A stretch of 64,000 bases of DNA from Gammaproteobacteria bacterium (GCA_013151045.1 JAADIY010000042.1:35984-99983); one strand, 5' to 3'; counted from the first letter of the stretch, positions 43,117 through 53,860 are shown. The notes: a model not told the origin generated them from the sequence alone. Numbers and translations: made by a program.

Positions 43117-45753
43117 CTAACTATTAAGCTTGTTTGCCACCCAGTCAGGAATCAATGCTAGCGCATCGTCAAGCTCAGCAGGCTTACTACCGCCAGCTTG
43201 TGCCATATCAGGACGCCCACCACCTTTACCGCCGACCTTCTCTGCAGCAACGTTAATAAGCTCATTCGCTGGAAGACGATCAGTCAGCTCTTTGGTCACA
43301 CCAACTACTAGCTTTACTTTATCACCATCAACCATACCTAAGACAATCGCCGCTGGAGACAGTTGGTCTTTGAGGCGATCAACCGTATCTCTTAGTGATT
43401 TAGCATCAGCGCCATCAACGCGGCTTACTAATAATTTAATTCCCGCAATCTCGACAGCTTGCTCTGACAAATCACCGCTTGCCTGAGCAGAAAGTTGCTG
43501 TCTTAGTTGCTCTAGCGTCTTGTCACTTTCGCGCTGCTTATCGATTAATTGCTTTACTTTTCCAGGCAGGTTTGGTCTATCGCTTTTAACAATACTGGCA
43601 ACATCATCAATTAAAACTTCTAGATTAGACAGCCATGCCAAAGCATGGCGACCGCATACTGCCTCTATACGTCTTACTCCAGATGCAATACCTGATTCGC
43701 TAGTCACCTTAACCAAACCAATATCGCCTGCGCGCGCCACATGCGTACCACCACACAGCTCAACAGAAAAATCACCAAATTGAAGTACGCGAACAATATC
43801 ACCGTATTTTTCGCCGAATAAGGCCATCGCGCCCTTCGCCATAGCTTCCTTAATTGGCATCACACCAACATCAGCTTCAGTATTCGCTAAAACTTCACGG
43901 TTAACTAAATTTTCTATAGTTTCTAATTCTTGTTTGCTTACACGTTGAGGATGAGAGAAATCAAAACGCAATCTATCGGCTTCAACCAGAGAGCCCTTTT
44001 GCTCAACATGATCACCTAGCACCTGTCTCAGCGCAGCATGCAGAAGATGAGTCGCTGAATGATGGCGCATAATATCGACACGGCGCTCCTGATCAACGTT
44101 ACCGTTAGCCTTATCTCCAACGCATAAGACACCATCTACTACTTTACCAACGTGACCATGCGCCTTTCCGCCTGCCAGTTTTTGTGTGTCTTCTACCGTA
44201 AAGTGACTCTGTGTCCCTGTGGTATCTAACCCAACCACAATTTTACCGCTATCACCAGATTGCCCACCCGATTCCGCGTAAAATGGCGTTTGATCAAGCA
44301 CAACAATACCGCTTTCGCCGGCGCTTAACTTATCAATCGACTCGCCTTCTTTAAATAAGGCAACGACTTCGGCGTCACTAGCCAATTTATCGTAACCAAC
44401 AAATGTCGTGACCACATCATTGCTGATCTTGACAGATTGGTCTGCGCCAAACCGGCTAGCAGCTCGCGCTCGCGCTCTTTGCGCGTTCATGTTTTTCTCA
44501 AACCCATCCATATCCAAACTAAGCTTATACGATTGCGCATAGTCCGCGGTCAGATCTACTGGAAAACCATAGGTATCATAAAGTTTAAAAACTACTTCAC
44601 CAGGAATCACTCCACCACTAGCACGAGCTTGATTAGCCTCTTCTCCGAGTATCTTCATGCCCTGTTCTAAGGTCTCAGCAAAGCGTTCTTCTTCAAGTAC
44701 CAACGTAGAACGTATAGCTTCTTGTTTATTACGCAGCTCTGGATAGGCATCACCCATCACATCAGCTAATGGATCAACCAATTCGCTAAAAAATAATTGC
44801 TTCTGACCAAGCTCATACCCATGTCGAATTGCGCGACGAATAATGCGGCGTAAAACATACCCGCGCCCTTCATTAGAAGGCAGCACACCATCGGCAACCA
44901 AAAATGCGCAAGAACGAATATGGTCCGCAATTACTCGATGCGATGGCTTATCGGCCTGCCGGGTTTTAGTGACATCGGCGGTAGCAGTAAGAAGTGTTTT
45001 AAATAGGTCAATATTATAATTATTGTGAGTGCCCTGCATCACCGCTGCAATACGCTCTAAACCCATACCCGTATCAACGGACGGTTTAGGTAAATTGTCC
45101 AGACTGCCATCATCAGCACGGTCATATTGCATAAAGACGAGATTCCATATCTCGACGAATCGATCGCCATCTTCATCAGCGCTTCCCGGCGGCCCGCCGG
45201 CAACATGATCACCATGATCATAAAAAATTTCGGTACACGGTCCACAAGGCCCTGTGGCTCCCATCGACCAAAAATTGTCTTTAGCACCAATGCGGCGCAA
45301 ACGTGATTCAGCGACTCCGATTTTATTTAACCAAAGTTCTGCTGCCTCATCATCTTCTTCAAAAACGGTCACCCATAAACGGTTCGCATCCAGAGCAAGC
45401 TCTTTTGTTAAAAATGTCCAAGCAAAATCAATGGCTTCTTCTTTAAAATAATCACCAAAGCTAAAATTACCCAGCATTTCAAAGAAAGTATGATGACGTG
45501 AAGTAAAGCCGACATTTTCTAAATCATTATGCTTACCACCTGCACGTACGCAGCGCTGAGAACTCGTCGCTCTAGGGTTCTTACGTTGCTCTCTGCCAAG
45601 AAACGCTTCTTTAAACGGAACCATACCTGCATTAGTAAACAGTAATGTAGGATCACTGCCAGGCACGAGCGAGCTACTCGGCACAATCTCGTGATCTTGC
45701 TGCCTGAAATAATCAAGAAAACCTTTTCTTAATTCACTTGTACTACGCATCAT
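43117..45753 (-). CDS. alaS: Alanyl-tRNA synthetase
   Basis: This 878-residue enzyme charges tRNA-Ala. The class II catalytic core has [20 protein letters not shown] and the aminoacylation motifs; the editing domain has zinc-binding [13 protein letters not shown] and [13 protein letters not shown]; the C-terminal DHHA1/oligomerisation domain ends [13 protein letters not shown]. Full length. Two adjacent Met codons can serve as the start. The order recX-alaS-lysC is conserved. Confidence 0.97.
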   Translation of the reverse strand: MMRSTSELRKGFLDYFRQQDHEIVPSSSLVPGSDPTLLFTNAGMVPFKEAFLGREQRKNPRATSSQRCVRAGGKHNDLENVGFTSRHHTFFEMLGNFSFGDYFKEEAIDFAWTFLTKELALDANRLWVTVFEEDDEAAELWLNKIGVAESRLRRIGAKDNFWSMGATGPCGPCTEIFYDHGDHVAGGPPGSADEDGDRFVEIWNLVFMQYDRADDGSLDNLPKPSVDTGMGLERIAAVMQGTHNNYNIDLFKTLLTATADVTKTRQADKPSHRVIADHIRSCAFLVADGVLPSNEGRGYVLRRIIRRAIRHGYELGQKQLFFSELVDPLADVMGDAYPELRNKQEAIRSTLVLEEERFAETLEQGMKILGEEANQARASGGVIPGEVVFKLYDTYGFPVDLTADYAQSYKLSLDMDGFEKNMNAQRARARAASRFGADQSVKISNDVVTTFVGYDKLASDAEVVALFKEGESIDKLSAGESGIVVLDQTPFYAESGGQSGDSGKIVVGLDTTGTQSHFTVEDTQKLAGGKAHGHVGKVVDGVLCVGDKANGNVDQERRVDIMRHHSATHLLHAALRQVLGDHVEQKGSLVEADRLRFDFSHPQRVSKQELETIENLVNREVLANTEADVGVMPIKEAMAKGAMALFGEKYGDIVRVLQFGDFSVELCGGTHVARAGDIGLVKVTSESGIASGVRRIEAVCGRHALAWLSNLEVLIDDVASIVKSDRPNLPGKVKQLIDKQRESDKTLEQLRQQLSAQASGDLSEQAVEIAGIKLLVSRVDGADAKSLRDTVDRLKDQLSPAAIVLGMVDGDKVKLVVGVTKELTDRLPANELINVAAEKVGGKGGGRPDMAQAGGSKPAELDDALALIPDWVANKLNS

Positions 45754-45792
45754 CTACCTTTTACTGCTAAATCATAATGACATTGCATTTTT

Positions 45793-46248
45793 CTAATCAT
45801 CTTCTGCCATTGCTACGCGGATATGTTCATGAGCAAAACCACGTTGCTGTAAAAATCGCATTTGCTTAGACTTTTCTTTAAAGTCACTTGGCAAAGACGC
45901 TCCAAATTTTTTTGCTCGCGCCTCAAACGCAAGACCTGTCCAATCACTATAAGTGCCTAATGCTATCGCAACGTTATCAGTATCAACATGTTTCGCTGAT
46001 AACGCTTGCTCTATATAACGAGGCCCATAGCCACGCTGCACACGCGAACGCACATAAGCTTGCGCAAAGCGCGAGTCGCTAATTAAGTCTTGTTGTTGAA
46101 ATAAAGCAATAAAATGCTCAGACCTACCTTGATCAAAACCACGTTGTGCTAATTTTTGACGCACCTCAAACACAGCATGCTCACGCCTAGCCAGCATTCG
46201 CGTAATGCAATCGCGGATTTTACTGTCAAATTCCGTCGCCAAAACCAA
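45793..46248 (-). CDS. recX: RecX regulatory protein
   Basis: This 151-residue RecX-family protein modulates RecA filament growth. Three three-helix repeats are recognisable, with MLARREHAVFEVRQKLAQRG, RFAQAYVRSRVQRGYGPRYI and the C-terminal KSKQMRFLQQRGFAHEHIRV. It lies 42 bp downstream of recA and is probably co-transcribed with it. Confidence 0.93.
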   Translation of the reverse strand: MVLATEFDSKIRDCITRMLARREHAVFEVRQKLAQRGFDQGRSEHFIALFQQQDLISDSRFAQAYVRSRVQRGYGPRYIEQALSAKHVDTDNVAIALGTYSDWTGLAFEARAKKFGASLPSDFKEKSKQMRFLQQRGFAHEHIRVAMAEDD

Positions 46249-46290
46249 AGAGTCAAATCAAATGCTAAAACCTAGAGGGTTAGTAAGCAA

Positions 46291-47325
46291 TTAAGCTTCG
46301 ACTAACTCCTTATCACTCTCTGTACTTTCAATGGCCTTAGGCAATAAAGCTGCACGAATTTTGGCATCAATCTCATTCGCCATCTCTGGGTTTTCTTTTA
46401 AGTAAGTGCGTACATTATCTTTACCCTGACCAATGCGTTCTTTACCGTAGCTATACCATGCACCCGCTTTATCAACGATACCTTCTTTAACACCGAGGTC
46501 AATAATTTCACCTTCACGAGAAACCCCTTCGCCATAAAGAATATCGAACTGCGTTTGTTTGAATGGTGGAGCCACTTTATTTTTCACAACCTTAACGCGA
46601 GTTTCATTACCGACCACCTCATCACCGCGTTTAATAGCGCCAATACGACGAATATCTAAACGAACCGATGCATAAAATTTCAAGGCATTACCACCTGTCG
46701 TGGTCTCTGGGTTGCCAAACATAACGCCGATTTTCATGCGAATTTGATTAATGAAAATCACTAAGGTGTTCGAACGCTTAATATTACCGGTCAATTTACG
46801 CAGAGCTTGCGACATCAAGCGTGCCTGTAACCCCATGTGGCTATCACCCATATCGCCTTCGATTTCTGCTTTAGGGGTTAAAGCCGCAACGGAATCAATA
46901 ACGATGATGTCAACCGCACCGGAACGCACTAACATGTCAGTAATCTCCAGCGCTTGCTCACCTGTATCGGGCTGAGAAACCAGCAACTCATCAACATCAA
47001 CGCCAAGCTTTCCGGCATAAAGTGTATCTAAGGCATGCTCGGCATCAACAAATGCTGCGGTACCACCCGCTTTTTGCGCTTCGGCTACCACTTGTAGTGC
47101 CAATGTGGTTTTACCTGAAGACTCAGGACCATAGATTTCTACGACTCGACCGCGTGGCAAACCACCTATGCCTAGTGCAATATCAAGTCCCAACGAACCG
47201 GTTGAAACCACCTCGATGTCTCGCGGTGCAGTGGAATCACCCATACGCATGACAGAGCCTTTACCAAACTGCTTTTCAATTTGACCGAGTGCTGCTGATA
47301 GCGCTTTTTGCTTGTTGTCGTCCAT
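46291..47325 (-). CDS. recA: RecA recombinase
   Basis: This 344-residue recombinase carries Walker [10 protein letters not shown], the Walker B region [20 protein letters not shown] with loop L1 [20 protein letters not shown], and loop L2 [20 protein letters not shown]. The C-terminus is acidic. It drives homologous recombination and SOS induction. No canonical CTGT-N8-ACAG LexA box is visible within the 92-bp gap upstream, so its SOS control may differ or act further upstream. Confidence 0.97.
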   Translation of the reverse strand: MDDNKQKALSAALGQIEKQFGKGSVMRMGDSTAPRDIEVVSTGSLGLDIALGIGGLPRGRVVEIYGPESSGKTTLALQVVAEAQKAGGTAAFVDAEHALDTLYAGKLGVDVDELLVSQPDTGEQALEITDMLVRSGAVDIIVIDSVAALTPKAEIEGDMGDSHMGLQARLMSQALRKLTGNIKRSNTLVIFINQIRMKIGVMFGNPETTTGGNALKFYASVRLDIRRIGAIKRGDEVVGNETRVKVVKNKVAPPFKQTQFDILYGEGVSREGEIIDLGVKEGIVDKAGAWYSYGKERIGQGKDNVRTYLKENPEMANEIDAKIRAALLPKAIESTESDKELVEA

Positions 47326-47417
47326 TATTCCACCTGATATTGGTAATGATTAGTTGATTGGGTGATTATCCCATAAATCTGTCATTAATCGCACTAGCTT
47401 TGATACACCAAGCACTC

Positions 47418-47888
47418 TCATGGCAGAAAATCGAGCAAACCTTGCAAAGAAAATTTCTCGCTTTGCTGCCTGATGGCCTGGCGATCACCAGCAAACACTT
47501 GGCATGCCGTCTTTGTCTCAGTTTCTAGCGCCCATGCAAACCATACTGTGCCGACAGGTTTTTCAGACGTGCCTCCACTTGGGCCGGCGATACCGGTCAC
47601 GGCTAAAGAGGCCTGTGCCCGACTGTGAGCCAATGCACCTCGCGCCATTGCAACGACCGCTTGCTCGCTCACAGCGCCATGTTTTTCAAGGAGTTCTTCG
47701 CTAACACCAAGCATTTCCTGTTTGGCTTCGTTGCTATAGGTGATGAAACCACGGTCAAACCAAAAAGAACTGCCACTGACAGAAGTTAAACACTGCGCCA
47801 CTCCTCCGCCTGTGCATGACTCTGCCGTCGTCAACAGCCAGTCGTTATTGACCAAACGTTGAGCTATGCCTTCTATTAATGCTTTCAT
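47418..47888 (-). CDS. pncC: Nicotinamide-nucleotide amidohydrolase PncC (CinA C-terminal domain)
   Basis: This 156-residue protein consists of the CinA C-terminal domain alone. TTAESCTGGGVAQCLTSVSG contains the conserved Ser/Thr active-site region, and SLAVTGIAGPSGGTSEKPVG is the second motif. It deamidates NMN in the pyridine nucleotide salvage cycle. It lies just upstream of recA, a frequent arrangement. Confidence 0.93.
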   Translation of the reverse strand: MKALIEGIAQRLVNNDWLLTTAESCTGGGVAQCLTSVSGSSFWFDRGFITYSNEAKQEMLGVSEELLEKHGAVSEQAVVAMARGALAHSRAQASLAVTGIAGPSGGTSEKPVGTVWFAWALETETKTACQVFAGDRQAIRQQSEKFSLQGLLDFLP

Positions 47889-47970
47889 ACATACTCATCT
47901 CAGTGACTGCCAACCGTAGCTCAGAATAGCTTGTATACTGCGCCGCATTCCAGAAACGAGCTTTGACACT

Positions 47971-48855
47971 ATGTTAGGCGATATTTTTCGTACTTTACCG
48001 CAATATCTTATTCCTCATCACGCGCTATCGCGCCTTATATACAAGGTGATGAGAATACGTTGGCCTTTCTTTAAAAATGCACTGACTTCTTGGTTCGTCA
48101 AACAGTATAAGGTTGATATGAGCCAAGCGGTAAACCCAGATGTCAAAGGCTATCCCGACTTTAATCATTTTTTTACTCGTGAGCTACGAGCAGACGCTCG
48201 ACCCATCGTCGATGCAGCCAACGCTATTGTCTCTCCGGTAGATGGTCGAATCAGCGAAGTCGGCATTATCAATAACGATACAATTGTTCAAGCAAAAAAT
48301 CATAGCTATTCTTTGCTCACTTTGCTCGGTGGCGACGCTAGTCTTGCAGAACGATTCAATAATGGTAGTTTCATCAATATTTATCTGTCACCTAGCGACT
48401 ATCACCGAATCCATATGCCGGTCACTGGCACCTTGAAATCTATGACCTATGTACCAGGCAGACTATTTAGTGTAAGCCCTTCTGCTGTACGCAGCATACC
48501 GCGCTTATTTGCCCGCAATGAACGGGTGATATCGTTATTTGAAAGTGAGCTAGGTTACTTTGCCATGGTTAAAGTCGGCGCCTTATTTGTATCAAGCATC
48601 GATACGGTATGGCAAGAAGCCATTACGCCCCGCAGGAAGTGCCCTTGGGGTGCGCCACGGCGATCCAAATCTCTTGAGAGCTGGCATTACGATGAAACAT
48701 CGCAAATAACACTGCAACGCGGTGAAGAAGCCGCACGATTTAATATGGGATCTACAGTGATATTATTATTTGAGCCTGGGAAACTAACGTGGCAACAAGA
48801 TTTGCAACCACATCGCCCAGTAAAACTTGGCGAGTTAATTGCGACTACCACATAG
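47971..48855 (+). CDS. psd: Phosphatidylserine decarboxylase proenzyme
   Basis: This 294-residue membrane-associated enzyme makes phosphatidylethanolamine. Active-site segments are NAIVSPVDGRISEVG, LSPSDYHRIHMPV (catalytic His) and the self-cleavage site FNMGSTVILLF, a variant of the usual LGST that still provides the Gly-Ser bond for pyruvoyl formation. Between IDTVWQEAITP and SWHYDET there are about ten extra residues (RKCPWGAPRRSK) compared with family members I recall; part of their DNA recurs in an intergenic region at about 52819. Confidence 0.93.
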   Translation: MLGDIFRTLPQYLIPHHALSRLIYKVMRIRWPFFKNALTSWFVKQYKVDMSQAVNPDVKGYPDFNHFFTRELRADARPIVDAANAIVSPVDGRISEVGIINNDTIVQAKNHSYSLLTLLGGDASLAERFNNGSFINIYLSPSDYHRIHMPVTGTLKSMTYVPGRLFSVSPSAVRSIPRLFARNERVISLFESELGYFAMVKVGALFVSSIDTVWQEAITPRRKCPWGAPRRSKSLESWHYDETSQITLQRGEEAARFNMGSTVILLFEPGKLTWQQDLQPHRPVKLGELIATTT

Positions 48856-48882
48856 TAGTAGTCGCTGCAGTTTCTAACTTAA

Positions 48883-49090
48883 GGACACCTCTATTCATTC
48901 TGGACGAGATAAATTGAGAACCCAAATTTGCCAGATTAAGGAGAAAATCGCAGGTAATAGTGGGGCTATTACGCCCTGAGGGAATGCGCTAGCATTGCTG
49001 AGGAAGCACTCTTGCGGTACCAAGATTTTTGACGTAGAGATGGCGGATTTGGGACTCAAGATGCTCGTCCATGAATTAATAGAACTGCCC
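48883..49090. mobile_element. 208-bp MITE-like element with long imperfect terminal inverted repeats
   Basis: The left end GGACACCTCTATTCATTC continuing to TGGACGAG matches the inverse of the right end (GGGCAGTTCTATTAATTC continuing to ATGGACGAG), and pairing continues inward (GAGAACCCAAATTTGCC with GAGTCCCAAATCCGCC on the opposite strand). TAA flanks both ends (48880-48882 and 49091-49093), consistent with a 3-bp target duplication as seen with IS5-type elements. It encodes no transposase. It sits 6 bp past the PilZ stop. Confidence 0.75.
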
Positions 49091-49096
49091 TAAATA

Positions 49097-49408
49097 TTAA
49101 GCGCAACTCATAACCGTTTTTAGTGACCGGTAAGCATCGGCATCAAAGTTTTGAAACATTAAACCAATGCCGCCATCTGACACTCTAACAATACGCGCAT
49201 TTAGATCACTCGATTCGATGCGTGAATCCTGGTCAGATTGAAAACGCAGGGTTACATCTTTATCTTGTTCAAAATGGTAAGCCTTAGTCTCAACAAAGAC
49301 ACCACCAAGACCAACATCTATGGTCTGCCCCATAAAACTATTGCCACCAAACTCCACGTCGACTTCTAACCGTAATGGCTGTCGGGAGCTCCAGCGTTTC
49401 TCTATCAT
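49097..49408 (-). CDS. PilZ-domain protein
   Basis: This 103-residue single-domain PilZ protein has the N-terminal RWSSRQPLR segment, corresponding to the RxxxR c-di-GMP switch, and TIDVGLGGVFVET, corresponding to (D/N)xSxxG but with Gly in place of Ser. It may therefore bind c-di-GMP weakly or act through proteins. It is alone, between the MITE-like element and epmA. A link to the LapD pathway is possible through shared signalling only. Confidence 0.82.
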   Translation of the reverse strand: MIEKRWSSRQPLRLEVDVEFGGNSFMGQTIDVGLGGVFVETKAYHFEQDKDVTLRFQSDQDSRIESSDLNARIVRVSDGGIGLMFQNFDADAYRSLKTVMSCA

Positions 49409-49596
49409 TTTTAGTATAAACCCATGCTTAAATCGTCATCCGTAAAGTACAAAGCAAGACTCATGCCTAAAGCGTCAATTTTTATTGATTCCATTTAAAA
49501 CAATGACTTATATGTACATAGTGAACCGAAAAACTAATTTGTGCAACAAGAATAACAGAGTTGTAAAACTTGCCGACGCTTCACCATCTAGCATGC

Positions 49597-50571
49597 CTAT
49601 GCTCGATCCAAGGAAAACTCAAGCACCTGATCAAGCGATTCTAAATCTGCCACCAACATCAACAAACGATCTAGTCCCAGCGCAACACCCGAGCATTGTG
49701 GCAAGCCGTGCGCTAACGCAGATAATAATCTCTGATCAACGGATATTGCCGGCTTTGATAAAGCAATACGCTGTTTATTATGCTGTGCAAAACGCACGGC
49801 TTGCTCATTCGAATCAGCTAATTCCTCATAACCATTGGCCAGCTCAATGCCATTGATATAAACCTCAAATCGTTTTGCATGGTTTCCGCAATTACTGAGT
49901 TCAGCAAATTGCGCTTGAGATGCCGGGTAGTTAGTCATGATGGCGATATTATCAATGCCTAATGTTGGCTCTATTTCACTCGAAAATATCAAATCAAAAA
50001 GATCGTCACACTGCCCTTGCAACAATTCAGTTGAATAACTTGCGCTATTACCAGATAAGTAATTACGAATATCCTCTATGCTTGACGAGCCATAGTTCAA
50101 GCCCGTGTGTTGAGTAATTAATTTTTCGTAGTCATAGTATCGAGCAACCCTTTGCGGAAACCAATGCTGCAATAAGGAGACCATCTCATCAATCAGTTGC
50201 TGCAAAGAAAAATCTGTGCGATACCATTCGAGCATGGTGAATTCTGGATTGTGACGTCGGCCTGATTCACCTGCTCGAAAACAGCGACAGATCTGGTAAA
50301 TAGAGCCACTTTCCGCTGCGAGCAAACGCTTCATTGCAAATTCTGGTGACGTTTGTAGATAATAACTTTGTCCTGCGTTACTGCATGACAAATGATCTAA
50401 CATTGGATCTGTGGATGCACCCGAAGAAAGAATTGGCGTATCAACTTCAAGCACATCTCGTTGATCAAAAAAATCTCGTATCGTTTTATAGAGTTGCGCA
50501 CGTAGCCGGCGCGCAGCTTGAGAGGCGTTCGGCCGCCAATCTTGCTGCGATAAATTATGTGACGATGACAG
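49597..50571 (-). CDS. epmA: EpmA, EF-P beta-lysyl ligase (GenX/PoxA), likely CTG start
   Basis: This class II LysRS-like enzyme attaches (R)-beta-lysine to EF-P. Motifs: LQTSPEFAMKRLLAAESGSI, FRAGESGRRHNPEFTMLEWY and GLDRLLMLVADLES. The first ATG/GTG/TTG-type codon (GTG, 50454) would cut off about 39 conserved residues, including SQQDWRPNASQAARRLRAQL and IRDFFDQRDVLEVDTP. Upstream of that GTG the frame stays open to a stop inside the efp end, with no ATG, GTG or TTG. A CTG at 50571, 2 bp past the efp stop and preceded by AAGG, would give 324 residues, the same length as E. coli EpmA (325). Confidence 0.85.
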   Translation of the reverse strand: MSSSHNLSQQDWRPNASQAARRLRAQLYKTIRDFFDQRDVLEVDTPILSSGASTDPMLDHLSCSNAGQSYYLQTSPEFAMKRLLAAESGSIYQICRCFRAGESGRRHNPEFTMLEWYRTDFSLQQLIDEMVSLLQHWFPQRVARYYDYEKLITQHTGLNYGSSSIEDIRNYLSGNSASYSTELLQGQCDDLFDLIFSSEIEPTLGIDNIAIMTNYPASQAQFAELSNCGNHAKRFEVYINGIELANGYEELADSNEQAVRFAQHNKQRIALSKPAISVDQRLLSALAHGLPQCSGVALGLDRLLMLVADLESLDQVLEFSLDRA

Positions 50572-50573
50572 AG

Positions 50574-51143
50574 CTAAGCCTTAACGCGAGAGACATAATC
50601 ACTAGTTCGCGTATCAACCTTAATCACTTCACCAAGGTCAACAAATAATGGGACACGCACTACTGCGCCCGTTTCCAAAGTTGCCGGCTTACCACCACCA
50701 CCCGAAGTATCTCCACGTACACCTGGATCAGTGTCCGTTATTTGGAGTTCGACAAAATTAGGCGGAGTAATCGAAATTGGTCGGCCTTCCCATAATGTGA
50801 CCACACAATCTTCTTGACCTTTTAACCATTTTGACGCATCGCCAACGGCGCTCGAGTCTGCAGCAATCTGTTCAAATGTCTCTGGCACCATAAAATGCCA
50901 ATATTCGTCATCACTATAGAGAAACTGCATATCAGTATCGACAACATCAGCTGTCTCCACTGATTCACCTGATTTGTAGGTACGCTCAATAACACGTCCA
51001 GTCATCAGATTACGAATCTTTACCCGGTTAAATGCCTGACCTTTACCTGGTTTAACGAACTCATTTTCAATGATGCTACATGGATCGCCGTCTATTAGCA
51101 GTTTGAGCCCGCCACGAAATTCGTTTGTATTCACTGTGGCCAT
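50574..51143 (-). CDS. efp: Elongation factor P
   Basis: This 189-residue EF-P rescues ribosomes stalled at polyproline. The start at 51143 (MATVNTNEF) has GGGAG upstream and gives the usual length; an upstream Met at 51155 is less likely. The modified Lys lies in [10 protein letters not shown] near residue 34, the site EpmA and EpmB act on. The C-terminal domain ends [16 protein letters not shown]. It is followed by epmA within 3 bp and faces epmB. Confidence 0.96.
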   Translation of the reverse strand: MATVNTNEFRGGLKLLIDGDPCSIIENEFVKPGKGQAFNRVKIRNLMTGRVIERTYKSGESVETADVVDTDMQFLYSDDEYWHFMVPETFEQIAADSSAVGDASKWLKGQEDCVVTLWEGRPISITPPNFVELQITDTDPGVRGDTSGGGGKPATLETGAVVRVPLFVDLGEVIKVDTRTSDYVSRVKA

Positions 51144-51273
51144 GATTACTCCCATTTACCCAAAACGAGCTATTTTAATTTATTATAGTAAGAATATCCT
51201 AATTTCAGCACATCTACTGCTCACTCAACTCAAACGATGTCTACTCCGAGCCACACCCCGAGACCTACGCTAA

Positions 51274-52275
51274 GTGACTTTACCTAATAGTGAACAAGAA
51301 CCTGCTAAAAGCTGGCAAAGTCAACTACGTGCTATACAAGACATTCCATCACTATATAGTGCAGGCCGTCTAGACCTCGATAACCAAGAAGCTGCGCAAC
51401 AAGCTCATGAGCTATTCAGCACGCGAGTCCCTCAAGATTTTTTAAACCGAATAAAATTAGGTGATAAAAACGATCCGCTGCTGTTACAGGTGTTACCACA
51501 AGCTCAAGAACTGATAAAGCACGCTGACTTTACACCTGATCCCGTTGGTGACCAAGCATCGATCAAAGCGGAGGGTGTCTTACATAAATATCATGGCCGA
51601 GTTCTGCTCATTACCACAGGAGCTTGTGCTATTCATTGCCGTTACTGCTTTCGACGCCATTTCCCTTATAACGAATCTCATATTGGCGGCAAACGACTCG
51701 ATGCAGCCATCGACTATATTAGAGATGACCCAAGCATTAGCGAGGTGATACTTAGCGGTGGTGACCCGCTAACATTAAGCAATGAAAACCTACATCGCAT
51801 CACTGATCGTCTCAATGTTATTAAACACATCAAACGTCTAAGGATACATACACGTATTCCCGTTGTACTGCCGGATCGCGTAAACAGCGCATTCATTGAC
51901 TGGATCAGCTCTATTCGCCAACAAGTTAGCATTGTGATACATGCTAATCACGCCAACGAACTCGATAAAAAGGTCCAATCAACGCTTGAGTCACTACACC
52001 AAACAGGAGCCGTTTTGCTCAATCAGTCCGTACTATTAAAAGATGTTAACGATTCAACAGATACCTTAATAGCGCTGAGCCACCGCTTGTTTGAATGTCG
52101 TGTACTGCCTTATTATTTGCACCAACTTGACCGTACGGAAGGCACCGTACACTTCAATGTCAATGATGACACCGCTATCGAACTCATCTCTCACTTAAGA
52201 AATACCTTACCTGGTTACCTCGTACCAAAATTAGTAAGAGAAAATACCGGACAACAATCCAAAACCCCCCTCTAG
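51274..52275 (+). CDS. epmB: EpmB, lysine 2,3-aminomutase-type radical SAM enzyme for EF-P
   Basis: This 333-residue radical SAM enzyme isomerises lysine to (R)-beta-lysine for EF-P. The 4Fe-4S motif CAIHCRYCFRRHFPY and the SAM site SGGDPL are intact. A GTG start is used; an in-frame stop directly precedes it. It is divergent from efp, so all three EF-P modification genes are clustered. It lacks the N-terminal extension of clostridial KamA. Confidence 0.93.
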   Translation: MTLPNSEQEPAKSWQSQLRAIQDIPSLYSAGRLDLDNQEAAQQAHELFSTRVPQDFLNRIKLGDKNDPLLLQVLPQAQELIKHADFTPDPVGDQASIKAEGVLHKYHGRVLLITTGACAIHCRYCFRRHFPYNESHIGGKRLDAAIDYIRDDPSISEVILSGGDPLTLSNENLHRITDRLNVIKHIKRLRIHTRIPVVLPDRVNSAFIDWISSIRQQVSIVIHANHANELDKKVQSTLESLHQTGAVLLNQSVLLKDVNDSTDTLIALSHRLFECRVLPYYLHQLDRTEGTVHFNVNDDTAIELISHLRNTLPGYLVPKLVRENTGQQSKTPL

Positions 52276-52891
52276 TCTAGAAACTCCCATCCAGATACTT
52301 AGCACACAAATTATTGTGTCCAATGATTATTTACAGCGGTGCTCAGACCACGCTCACGCAGTTTGCGCAGTCGCTAATATGTATTCACGGTAGCGTCGTC
52401 GAGCATTGAGAATAATTAACACACAAAACCATTAGAACAACGCTATCTCAGTTACCTCAACGGGTTCTAGCTAGCCTCGATATCATTAAATATAGCCCTC
52501 AGTTACATTAACCACCTCGATACTCCTAGCAACCCCCCTTATTACCATTTTGAGACTTACGTTACAGAAAATTAATATCATCAGGACTAAAGGAAACTTA
52601 AGCCTCGCCGATATTTACTTCAGCAGAGATAAAGATCGGTAACGAGTTCAGTAAAATTTGGCTACTAGATTGATATCTTGGATGACCTGGGAGCAGACGA
52701 TAATTTGATGGTATGCATCATACCGTTCCCTATTTTTATAAGCCATAAGACGTCTTTATGTTGCATAGGCAAAAGAAAAAACAATTGAAAGATATTCAAA
52801 GCAGTTTCACAGGCTACGTGCCCTTGGGGTGCAATGTGGTTGAAAGACAAATAAAGATTTTTTTAACTTCAAAATAGAAGCAGACCGACTT
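52276..52891. other. 600-bp intergenic region with small inverted repeats
   Basis: No gene is supported. Hairpins are ACACAA/TTGTGT just past the epmB stop (about 52304-52320, no T-run) and GGTATG-CAT-CATACC near 52710. A 15-bp stretch at about 52819-52833 (GTGCCCTTGGGGTGC) also occurs inside psd. The promoter of the peroxidase-kinase operon should lie at the right end. Confidence 0.35.
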
Positions 52892-53860
52892 ATGACTAGA
52901 CAATTAAAACTATGTGCCGCAATCGGACTTACAGCGATATTAACCGCTACACCTTTGTTAGCTGGCAAACCGTTGAGCGAACCGATTAAACCTATTCCCG
53001 CTACCGTTGACGTAGACCCTAAAAAAGTCTCTTTAGGTAGAATGTTATTTCACGATGTTCGCTTATCAAAAGGCGAAACAGTATCGTGTGCCAGCTGCCA
53101 TGATCTTACTCATGGTGGAGTTGATGGTGTGCAAGTATCTACTGGGATTGATGGAAAACAGGGGCATATTAACTCTCCAACTGTTTATAACACTGGCTTT
53201 CTCTTCAGATTGTTTTGGGATGGTCGAGCAGAAAGCTTAGAAGACCAAGTCGACGGTCCGATTCAGAACCCTATCGAAATGGGTTCACTATGGCCAGATG
53301 TCGTCGCAAAGCTTTATGAAGATACTAAATACCCTAAAATGTTTAACGATGCCTTTGGCGGTGGTATTAATCGCCAAAATATAAAATTAGCATTAGCAGA
53401 ATTTCAGCGCAGTCTAATAACTCCCAACTCTCGCTTTGACCAATATTTATTAGGTGATGCAAACGCCATTACAGCGCAAGAAAAAACAGGTTACGAAAAC
53501 TTCAAAAAATATGGTTGTATCTCCTGTCATCAAGGTGCTGCAGTCGGTGGCAACATGTTCCAACTTTTCGGTGTAGCGAATTCATATTTTCAAAATCGCG
53601 GCAATATCACCAAAGCAGATATGGGCCGTTTTAACGTCACCGGTAACGTGTTAGACAAACATACGTTCAAAGTGCCTAGTTTACGACTAGCCGCACTAAC
53701 AGCTCCGTATTTACATGACGGCAATGCTCCTACTTTACGAGCAGCCGTAGACATCATGTTTAAGTTTCAGTTAGGTCGCGAGGCACCTGATGAAGACAAA
53801 GACGCCATCGTAGCGTTTATTAAAACCCTCGCAGGTGAGCATCCGGAGATGAAGAAATGA
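52892..53860 (+). CDS. Di-heme cytochrome c peroxidase family protein (third copy)
   Basis: This 322-residue periplasmic protein has a signal peptide (residues 1-24) and heme motifs CASCH (near 69) and CISCH (near 211). It is related to, but diverged from, the tandem pair at 21557-23551. The conserved segments NSPTVYNTGFLFRLFWDGRA and KHTFKVPSLRLAALTAPYLH place it in the same CCP/MauG family. Its stop overlaps the start of a membrane kinase-like gene by 4 bp, an unusual partnership that suggests peroxide or redox state is passed to a signalling protein. Confidence 0.88.
   Translation: MTRQLKLCAAIGLTAILTATPLLAGKPLSEPIKPIPATVDVDPKKVSLGRMLFHDVRLSKGETVSCASCHDLTHGGVDGVQVSTGIDGKQGHINSPTVYNTGFLFRLFWDGRAESLEDQVDGPIQNPIEMGSLWPDVVAKLYEDTKYPKMFNDAFGGGINRQNIKLALAEFQRSLITPNSRFDQYLLGDANAITAQEKTGYENFKKYGCISCHQGAAVGGNMFQLFGVANSYFQNRGNITKADMGRFNVTGNVLDKHTFKVPSLRLAALTAPYLHDGNAPTLRAAVDIMFKFQLGREAPDEDKDAIVAFIKTLAGEHPEMKK

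Noticed and set aside
47326..47417. LexA box upstream of recA
   Set aside because: I looked for CTGT-N8-ACAG and found no convincing match in this gap.
52341..52400. Minus-strand fragment encoding RLRKLRERGL-like residues, possible transposase or regulator remnant
   Set aside because: Too short and without flanking support to assign to any family.
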